Assembly: GCA_009739215.1 (NCBI GenBank)
Contig: VSJF01000005.1
Span: forward strand, 806,001-870,000
Origin: Floccularia luteovirens
Taxonomy: Eukaryota > Basidiomycota > Agaricomycetes > Agaricales > Squamanitaceae
Length of the DNA: 64,000 nucleotides
Direction of reading: 5' to 3'
The notes under the pieces were generated by a model. The model had not been told where the DNA came from. It saw only the letters and a program-made list of their open reading frames with translations, and searched no databases. The translations under genes and the position numbers were made by a program. Shown here piece by piece: positions 55,801 through 64,000 of this stretch (position 1 is the stretch's first letter; every line of letters starts with the position of its first letter).

Positions 55801-56733
55801 ATGGCTTCAGTACTTGCACAAGCAGCACACTCGGTCGCAACTTCCCTCCTAGCCAATGCGCAGATTCAGCCGGGAGCACACATCCCTTCGACACTCGCCA
55901 AATTGAAGGAGGAAGATGCAGCAGCCGCAGCTAATATAACACTTGAGGGAAAAAATATCATTGTGGGTTATTGAGCGATTTCATGAAGCGGGGGGAGACG
56001 CAGAACTCATTGCTTTTGTCAACTTAGGTTGGTGTCCCAGGAGCGTTCACTGGGACATGCCACAAACAGATCCCGGGATACATCGAGAATTTTGCTGCTT
56101 TTGAGGCAAAAGGAATCCGCAATATCTTCGTCGTTGCGGTGAACGACGTTTTTGTGATGAAGTCAGTGTTGTAATCTTCCAATCCCGACAATACATGGCC
56201 GCTAATCCTAACTTAATTCATTCCTCCGGTGTTAAATTATAGAGCATGGAAAGCGAACCTTGCACCTCAAGGAACAAGTACGTATGGTCCTCTTATATTT
56301 CCATCGATGCCTGAAGCTGCCTGCGGGGATATTGGCACATATATGGGCGCCTCTCATATACTTCCGCAAACATTTATGATTAATTGTCACCGCATACCAA
56401 CTAATTTTTTTCTTCTCAGAGGTTCGCTTTTTATCCGATGACAATGCAGCATTTGTAAGTTCCCTTGGACTCGTATTCGATGCTACCGCACGTCTCGGCG
56501 GCCCACGCTCTAAGGTGAGCAGCAGAACGCAATATTAATCCAGGATTGGACAGTGGTCTTTTCTTACAATTCGCGATCCCTGTTCAAGCATGTGACTGAC
56601 TGTGGTTTATTGTTATCCGCAGCGTTTCGTGTTAATCACTGATGGCGACCAAGTGACATCAGTCGCCGTCGAACAAGAAGCCCCACAGATAACAGTCACT
56701 GACGCCAAAGTCATTCTCGCACAGTTGGCTTGA
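55801..56733 (+). CDS. 1-Cys peroxiredoxin, PMP20/Ahp1 (Prx5) type
   Basis: Five exons (55801-55962, 56028-56161, 56243-56277, 56420-56514, 56623-56733), 178 aa. The catalytic motif is VGVPGAFTGTCHKQIPGY with the peroxidatic cysteine at residue 65; IFVVAVNDVFVMKAW and LGLVFDATARLGGPRSKRF are characteristic of the Prx5/PMP20 branch. This is the only cysteine in the protein, so it must use a 1-Cys mechanism with an external thiol reductant such as glutathione or thioredoxin. The C-terminus QLA is not a peroxisomal SKL signal and the Ala-rich N-terminus is not a clear mitochondrial leader, so a cytosolic location is likely. Convergent with PRE4, 207 bp apart. Confidence 0.92.
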
Positions 56734-56940
56734 ATGGTGATCTATACAAAGAACATCTTTACAGAAGTATCCCAGAAGTCTTGTAAAGCTTAACAGATTT
56801 TTCGAGATATCCATGCGATATCAAATGTTTATAAGCTATTTCACGACGGCGTTGAAAAAAAGAAAGGAGATCTTGGTTATTGTGACAAGGTTTAATCGAC
56901 GACAACATCATATTACATCTACTTCACTCCTCTGTAAAGC

Positions 56941-58258
56941 TTATTGCGTTTGCGCGCCATAACCACGGATGCCCTCTGCAAAATTCCACGATGTCGAAAG
57001 CTTTTGTGAATCTGAGATTGTCACACCATCCTTTGTGATTGTAGCAATTTGGTACTAACAGGAATATCAGTATCGTACCAATACAAGCACATTCTTTCCA
57101 AGTAACAAGCCAACTTACTGAATCTAAACTCCGGGCATCTCGATAGTACAACACGCGCATTGCGCCTTCTAGTATACCCTTCGCGGTTGCCTCATCAAGC
57201 ACATCCTCACGACCCTCAACTGCCTTGCGCAGAAGCGGCTGGGCGATAAAAGCTCCATATCCTGTTGCGAGGGTTGACGAAGAATATGTTGTTCCCAAGA
57301 GGTCGACATAGGCAAGGAACCTATAAAGACAGGGATCAGCATATGCATTCATAATTGAGAATATTTGCTAACCTCTCTCCGTCTTTGAAACCACCAACAA
57401 GCAATGAATTCCACAATGGGTTCATGTTCGTACGACGCGCATACATCACCTGTGATAAGTACTCGTGGATTTCTTTAGGGCCAAGGTCATGTACACCACG
57501 TTCCTTCCCATCTGAGTAAATATGAAACAAGAAGGCGAGGGAAAGTTCGTGATATAATAAATAATCCCTCCTTAATGATACAAAAATATTGCATACCTGG
57601 TCCAATTATACGTCCATCACCAGCCGTAAAATCATCAATGATGAGGGAATCCAAGGTACGCTGAATGTACTGGAAATCAGACATGTCTCCACCCGCACCA
57701 ACGACAGTGTACGATCCTGTGGCGTGTAGACGTTTTATATCCTTGAACCGTGCGAGAGAGCCGTAAGATGCTATTCAGAAAAAAGTTATTGGTTCAAAGG
57801 GACACATTGACATGTTGACTCAAAAAGCGTACCCAGATTATCTGCAGCCATCATTACGCCATCTTTGTATTTAATTCCAAGAACGCTTGTACCAGTTACG
57901 ATTGGTTGTCTGCACAATACGATATATTTGTTAACAATTTGCAAGTGCGGGGAACAGCAAAAGTGATTTGGAACAGTGGATGATTATATGTACCAAGTCG
58001 GAATGCGGGATTAATGCAGGGGCGAGAAAGAGAAACCACACTCACTGAGTATGCTGTTTACCTGCAGATGACAAGTTTTGTGGGCGACTGTGAACCGGGA
58101 AAGTTCCGTATGCATCAAAAGTATCATTGCGCTGTGCATAGTAGAAAGAATTATATCATCCGGAGAACAGAAAATATAAACGAATCTCAATATCGGAAAT
58201 CCATGCAGGAAATCTGGATACGCACCGGGCGACCCCAGTTCGTTGGGAAATGATCCAT
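56941..58258 (-). CDS. PRE4: 20S proteasome subunit beta7 (Pre4/PSMB4)
   Basis: Seven exons: 58258-58226, 58131-58046, 57909-57833, 57770-57597, 57511-57373, 57320-57119, 57054-56941; 274 aa (yeast Pre4 266). Propeptide MDHFPTNWGRPRNDTFDAYG then the mature-type start TQQPIVTGTSVLGIKYKDGV, AADNLASYGSLARFKDIKR, VGAGGDMSDFQYIQRTLDSL, NPLWNSLLVGGFKDGERFL and GYGAFIAQPLLRKAVEGRED. As in all beta7 subunits the catalytic N-terminal Thr is absent, so it is a structural subunit; its C-terminal tail reaches into the other half of the core particle. Confidence 0.95.
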
Positions 58259-60871
58259 TGCTATATGACTTTTGCTGATGAGTCTCGTTTTTAATGGTTG
58301 TGAATATCCTTTGGAGAGGTTTTATGGGATGAATTAAGAAAAACGCGGTAGAAGGTGAAGGACGCAATCCTCGACGCGTACACCTTTCTGATTATGTAAG
58401 TACGTCCGGCCCGTTCGGTGCGTCCAATAACTCTCAATCGTGTACAGTCGTGACGGGCTTATCATCAGGTAAACCAATACGAATACTTCATGGTATATCA
58501 CTTCTGGACGTGCTCTCACATAAGCACGTAACTATACGGTCTTCGTAAAAAAATCGAGGACTTATATTCGGTATAAGAAATACTATGTTCAAGTCAAAGA
58601 AGTCCACGTTAGCTCACCTTGAGACAATAGGGTCTTTCAAAGTTGACATTATTTTTTCCATTATTTTTTCCATTAAGTCGTTTTTCCCGCCAAATTTCGA
58701 TAATGGAACAAATAATTGGAAAGTTAATGGTCAACTTTGAAAGACCCTATTAGAATGCCAAACTATGCAGTTGATCCTTAGTGCCCGCAATATCTTATAC
58801 AAAAATGCTACTCGGTGTACGAAGATAACCTACAAAGTGATGCAAAAGGCATTCTTTCCATTCCGTTGATTTACAATTCTGATTGACGTAGGACATAGGG
58901 AATTTCCCAACATCGAGACTGGTTCACCGGGCTTTCAAAAACAAGGAGTCATCCTCAACTCAGAGATACAGGTTGAGTGCATCATTTCCACTGCACATAG
59001 CTGTTCAGAGGTGCGCTGCAATAGCTGCAGAACTGGACAAAGTACAGATACTCCTCCTTTCAAGTTAGAATTAGGGTTCCAGACCGTTGACTTCACTCAA
59101 GCTGAATTATGGTATATTTGGTACAAGGTGCCATTTTCAGACTCACGCGGAGCTGGGGATTTCTACCTCGGTGGGTAATTCTGTTGTAATAAGCGAGCGT
59201 CATATTGTCAACTTAACTCTTAACTTGATGACAGGTAGAGATACCAGTGAATCGATTATAGATAGAGAAATGAAACTAAAGAACGACAGCCTATTAGCCG
59301 TCTTCACTCCAACGGGTCTACAATTTAAAGATAGGGGGTGCTGCTAATGGATAGTATAGGGTCTTGAGAGGTGGGGGGGAGAATGTCGATTTCATACAAC
59401 ACATCTATCTGGCACTTCGTGAGTCGTGATTATTTTCGTCTGCACGAATAAATATTCCGTTCACTACATCCTTAAAAATAAAAGCCGAGCATTGACCGGG
59501 ACTACTGAACGAAAACGTACATTGCATCTGCTGACCGTCACGTCGCCATGCATGTGGCGATCAAGTAAATTCCTTCTCAAGAGATGTATTCTAAGTGACA
59601 ACGGCGTTTTTTGTGATGACTAGAAAAGGTCCCTGAAGTAGTAGATTTGCGTATAAACAAATTGATGCCTGATTGCAGTAAGTGTAATAAGTGGTCATGC
59701 ATCATGCATCATGCGCCATGCGTTAGGGCCACAACTTCGGATTCAACGGAGCTTTTGCGGACATGGTATGCACTACACCCACTGGTACACACACATGGAC
59801 AATGAACCCGGTGAGCCGGTTATATAGATAGAGAGGTGGCCTAACAATACATAGTTTATCTAGTAATGGCTAAGCCTCATAGCCGCACCTCTGGACTCTG
59901 ATTAGCGTGCCACGTATTTGTGCCATTGCTTCCTTTGCCGGGTACAGCGTATCGAGTTGTGGCAGCACATTATATAGACGTGGTCACTAGATTTATGTGT
60001 GAGGTGCCCCACTTACATTGCACCCAACAATATCCTGAATTTCTCCTGCTCCCTCTAACGCTCCATTTCTATGCGTGTATTCCCTGGGCTCCTCTACATT
60101 GCATGCGTTGTTCTCCTTGGAATTCGTCTGTATATTGGACGTGGACGGCCAGGATTACCAAGTCCTCTTCATGATATTAATCACAGCGTCTTGGCATTCC
60201 GTATCTTATCCCTTCTTGATCTTCTTGACTCCCTGCTTGTCCAAAAAGTCAAAAAGCCCTTTGCCATGGAGAAATTCAGTGTACACTACATCCAGTCGAC
60301 AATATTATTACTCACACAAATCTTAAAACATGCTACGGTACGCTCTCATAGAGCTATACGAGATCATTGATACACTAACCCTTTGTTCGTAACAGGAAGT
60401 GGGAAATACATTCTTGATATCCTTGTACGGCGACTTGCAAGCGGCTGTATACACGGAGGCTTGGACCTCGGGGAGTGGGAGCACGGTATACAGTTAGTTT
60501 GTGATGTGTACCGGGGTATGCTCATCGCGTCAGCAAATGAGGGGTGATGTAACAGAGAACCGATTCCCGGGTCCTTCAAGGCCTCGACATTGCTTGAGCT
60601 TTAGTTTAGGACACACTAGAAGAACCGAAACCTGCCTGAGGAAAGAACCCCACCCTTTGTTGCTCGAACGCACGCTAGGACCTAAAATTTGAGGGTGAAA
60701 GCAAGAGTTATTTGTCAATAGACAGCAGTCATGTATAATCACGTGATAGATACATGTGGATGATTCCAATAGCATGCATCATGGCCTGATCCAACGGCGG
60801 TTGTCTAATAATTTTTAGATATCGTGCATGATGTATACCTATTTCGTTTATCTCCTAAAAGTACCATCTCC
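58259..60871. other. Long intergenic region containing a MITE-like element
   Basis: 2.6 kb with no recognisable gene. Short open frames at 59087-59347 and 60071-60370 show no family signature. A 126-bp inverted-repeat element lies at 58626-58751. Near 59690-59720 there is a small CATGCATCATGC repeat. Confidence 0.5.
58626..58751. mobile_element. MITE-like element with 22-bp inverted ends
   Basis: The left end AATAGGGTCTTTCAAAGTTG (22 bp perfect with its partner, to 58647) and the right end ending CAACTTTGAAAGACCCTATT (from 58730) are exact inverted copies. The 80-bp interior is AT-rich and noncoding. Flanks GAGAC and AGAAT show no clear target duplication. Confidence 0.7.
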
Positions 60872-62240
60872 ATGGAAGGGATACACCTATCAAGTGAAAT
60901 CAAACAAGCAATCATCGACGATTGAAACAGGCTTCAACTAGGACAACCCAATACCAATACCGTCATGCACTGAAAGGTTGCTCTTTGGTCTCTACCGAAT
61001 TTCTGTACTGCTCACGAAGACATCTATTTTCTGTAATCGATCTCTACCCTGATACCTCAGCTAGCAACTATGCAACCAGGACGGAACGTATACGAAACCT
61101 CGCTGCACTCTTTCACTCCAACCCGATTCTCGCGCAATGTGTTCTAGAAGTCACTGTACAAGCTTCCCCCCATACAGGTTCTCGGTGGATATTGTCTGAC
61201 CCACAGGTACCTTATTTACTTGAGACACTCTCTATGCTGAGAAAGTTCAGCTTTGGGTGTTTGGCATACTGGTTACTCTATATGACTTGGGCCGACTTAG
61301 GGAATGCTTTACAGAATACCCTGGCAAAAAAGTTTAAACTGGAAACCTTAACCACTCTCCGACTACGCGGTGTCTACAATGTCCCCCTGGGTCTTCTCTT
61401 CTCAAATCCAGCACTTAAAGAACTTGACATGTGTTCTGTCCAGCTTATCCCTAATGTGAAACTGCAGGTTTCCCATCTCCCTCCAACCAGACTTATGTCA
61501 CTCACCGTTGGTCCTATGATGGAGTCTTCCATAAAAGCACTTATCGACGCTGGTAAACCAGACCAACACCAAATAGATGTCCTACACATAAAATCTCTTT
61601 CCGCTGAGATACAATCCGTAAATGATATCAAAACTGTTGCAATGGTTATGCTACCAAATTTCAAATCGACACTACAAAATCTCCACTTATCCATCACGCT
61701 TTTCAAGCACTTGTTGTATGTACTTATTGGTCTTGATAATGCTACACTAACATGCGCCCAAGGTCTACGTCACCTTCCGACGATCTTGGCCTGATACCCT
61801 TAGATGATCTGCTCCATCTGAGGACCATTACACTTGGTATTGAACTTCTCTCCGGAGATACCGGCATGCCGCTTTCGCTGGCTCGTCTTATGAAGTTCAG
61901 GCGCGCAGCAAACGTCGAGAGCATAATCATCACACTTCACCTCGATGACTGTTATTCTGATTGTACATTCCTTCCTGAGCAAGGATGGCGAGAACTTGAT
62001 GAGGCTTTAACTTCTCCACAGCTTACCGCGTTAAAAACGGTGGCTATAATTGTTAGAATCGGTCTCATGCCGAACCGATTCCAAATAAAGTATGGCCCAA
62101 ATGTCTTGGAGGATATGAAATGCCATGAAATCCGCACCGTCTTACCCATTCTGTCATCCTCTCGGACCATAAGTTTCGACCTTTCTGTTATTAAATTAGC
62201 AAAGGTATGGTATAATTCTTCACCAAACTACTATTACTAA
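60872..62240 (+). CDS. F-box/LRR-like basidiomycete protein, frame disrupted near start
   Basis: The ATG at 60872 opens MEGIHLSSEIKQAIIDD and meets TGA at 60923. The next frame continues without a break as LKQASTRTTQYQYRHALKGCSLVS (one T short: GATTG where GATTTG is expected). The remainder runs to 61715, a 47-nt intron (61716-61762), and 61763-62240. Segments such as CSLVSTEFLYCSRRHLFSVI and regularly spaced LxxLxL stretches (LETLTTLRLRGV, NPALKELDMCSVQL, FKSTLQNLHLSITL, LLHLRTITLGIELL) are typical of the large F-box/LRR-like families of mushrooms. Function unknown. Total length is near 440 aa if the indel is an error. A further 3' exon after a donor at 62211 (GCAAAG/GTATGG) is possible. Confidence 0.6.
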
Positions 62241-62731
62241 AAAATGCCTACATCTCTGATGTGAGTTGCCCAATTTTTTTTGAGCCGTCGTTCTTCACTC
62301 AGACCCTCTCTACAAGGCTCAATCAAACTCTTGTCTTCGTCTTCGTCTTGATTGTATTCGTTGCCAAATATATTCTCAGCTTGTACATATAAAGTGGACC
62401 TACAAATCATATTTTCAATTTGCCTCGCCCACTCGACTTAGTTTCCAAGTGACCAGAATATTTAACACACGCCAGGAATGTCATAAAATAGATATATTCC
62501 AACACCTTTTCATAACTTTATCAAACGTATCTATGGCTAATAGGGGTGTCTTTCTAGGTATCAAACCAGTCAAGTTGCAAATCAATTGCAGGCTAGACTT
62601 GGACGACTTCAGAACTAGGTTAAAAAGCGAAGCAAATGTGGTTGTATCCTTCAGAGGCGAAAACATCTCTTCCTCTCTGACTATCATCAACTCTTAGCCT
62701 CCTGTTCTACTCTACTCTAGCTTCTCTCATA
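62241..62731. other. Region between LRR-like and repeated-exon genes
   Basis: An open frame 62449-62697 (INCRLDLDDFRTRLKSE) could be a downstream remnant of a leucine-rich gene but has no supporting splice context. A CT-rich stretch lies just before the next ATG. Confidence 0.35.
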
Positions 62732-64000
62732 ATGTCTTGCATCTCTCTCGTCAACAAGGTCATCGCCTTCTTTGTTTTCATTTGGACCGCTGTTGGAGGC
62801 TTCCTTGCTTCTATACACAGCCCTTTATGGTTCTTCGGGTCATCCTCCTCGACATGCGCACCTGATGTCGACCTCGAAATTGGGAAGGTAGACAATGAAA
62901 GTATGTCATCACTTCCTCACTTTACGACCTCAATTATTTAATGTTCGGCTGCAGTCATTGGAGATCCTTTCGCAGCTGATGGACCATCATGGTATGCTGA
63001 TGATGCTCCTCCCTCAGTTGATGTCGATCTTGAACGAGGTAGGGGCAATGAAGGTCAGCCACAGTTTCTGATTGGTTTCCTAAAATTTACACCTTTTTTG
63101 CAGTTGTAAAAGGCTCTTTAATTGCACGTGCTGTCCGAGCTGTTCGTCGCTCTTTTTCATGCATATGCCTTCCATCTTGGTTGTCCAAGCCATCTTGCCC
63201 TGCAAATATCGATCTCGAAAGAGGTGAGGCTGACGAGAAAGGTATGCCACTCCCTCTCTACCTCCTTCAGCTCATACTAATCCGACTTACTGCTTCTAGC
63301 ACTCCAAGAATCTTTAGCACGTGCTCTTCGACGCATAGATGATATAAATTCTGGGGTCCTTGTCTTTGGCAAGGATGAAGTTAAACCTGTTGCCCCTCAG
63401 GTTGATGAACGTGAGTTTCTGCACATCGATTTCCTTTTGGAGGTTGTTTCCTAATACCAAATTTAGCTGTCAGACCTGTTTGTGATAAGATCAAGGTCCC
63501 TACACGTCCTACACGCGTGGAAGACAGTCAAGCCGATGGCTTTGTTGACTTGGGAAAGTTGAAGCATATATATCGTATCAAACACCAAGGAAGACCAAAT
63601 GGTAAGTCAATCTTTACATAAAGTATCTACTTGTGAGCTAATGGATGGCAGCCCCCCGCTCGTCGATCCCCACCTCCCCAAGGCGCAACTACAAGACAGG
63701 ACACCAGCTTAGTCACGTCAGATATAAGTCAGGACACGGTGACGAACTATTCAAATGGGTCCTTGTTGGACAAGCCATACGTGCAGAAATTTCGCCTCCA
63801 TCTTCACCGCCGCCTTCCCCCCCTTCGCCTCCAGTCGAAAACTTCTCCTTGATCTCCAGCTCACCATCATATCTGTTACTGTCATCTCTTGCTTTGAGTG
63901 ATGAGGATGAGGATGGGAACGAGGATGAGAAAGAGGATGAGGATAGAGGTGATGAAGGGGTTTCAAGCATATCGACTTCGAGTTCATCCTCTGCTTCATC
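62732..64000 (+). CDS. Unrecognised protein with repeated DVDLERG exons, runs off right edge
   Basis: Exons 62732-62900, 62955-63053, 63104-63241, 63300-63410, 63467-63601 and 63652 to the window edge. All introns are phase 1, so every internal exon is a multiple of three (99, 138, 111, 135). Exons 1-3 each end with a related motif, PDVDLEIGKVDNE, SVDVDLERGRGNE and PANIDLERGEADE, suggesting exon duplication. The N-terminus has a hydrophobic stretch (VNKVIAFFVFIWTAVGGFLA) that could be a membrane anchor or signal; exon 6 has a Pro-rich run (PPSSPPPSPPSPP) and a long Asp/Glu-rich then Ser-rich region. I recognise no family. It is incomplete at 64000. Confidence 0.65.

Noticed and set aside
1..64000. 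tRNA or rRNA genes
   Set aside because: I looked for conserved tRNA arm patterns and rRNA segments and saw none; a covariance-model scan would be needed to exclude them.

Overview
The window is nuclear DNA of a filamentous fungus, most likely a mushroom-forming basidiomycete (Agaricomycetes). The evidence is dense short introns (about 45-60 nt, GT-AG), many small exons, fungal gene families (Rua1-type regulator, Sus1, Gvp36-like BAR protein, PMP20-type peroxiredoxin) and a large load of LTR retrotransposons. I cannot place it to genus from sequence alone. The window splits sharply into two halves.

Positions 1 to about 31.4 kb form a nested retrotransposon graveyard with two elements that look young. 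Copia element A (861-6334) and copia element B (9774-15066) each have paired LTRs (2 differences in 325 bp, and about 1 in 417 bp), a perfect 5-bp target duplication, a 12-nt primer site directly abutting the LTR and one uninterrupted gag-pol frame of about 1,400 codons. A sits inside a decayed Ty3-type gag. B sits inside A2, a decayed A-family copy (8704-19005). The A and B primer site GGTTATGGGCCC fits the anticodon stem-loop of initiator tRNA-Met, the half-tRNA priming of hemivirus/copia elements. Around them lie solo LTRs of at least four further families (several with exact target duplications), a rearranged cluster of A-family LTRs in both orientations (22941-25890), two Ty3-type gag pseudogenes, a relic of a RecQ-like helicase, and three copies of an undescribed-looking element with short inverted ends, CTATGG arrays at 10-bp spacing and an A-rich core.

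From about 31.9 kb to the right edge the sequence is ordinary gene-rich chromosome: valyl-tRNA synthetase (-), PTC7-like PP2C phosphatase (+), BAR protein (+), p24 cargo receptor (-), Rua1-type zinc-binding regulator (+), mitochondrial ribosomal protein uS10m (-), SUS1 (-), MAGO (+), D-amino-acid-oxidase-like flavoprotein (+), EAF3/MRG15 (-), a casein kinase 1 paralogue (-), 1-Cys peroxiredoxin (+), proteasome subunit beta7/PRE4 (-), a leucine-rich F-box-like protein (+) and a repeated-exon protein running off the right edge (+). Exon-intron models below were built by hand from splice signals and family conservation; for most of them the reading frame closes exactly.

These are housekeeping genes, not a pathway cluster. 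Three divergent pairs share short promoters (VAS1/PTC7 232 bp, p24/Rua1 209 bp, SUS1/MAGO 163 bp). The SUS1/MAGO pair joins an mRNA-export/transcription factor to an exon-junction-complex core protein. Three genes (VAS1, the oxidase, the F-box-like gene) each need a single-base correction to stay in frame, which looks more like assembly indels than three independent pseudogenes.
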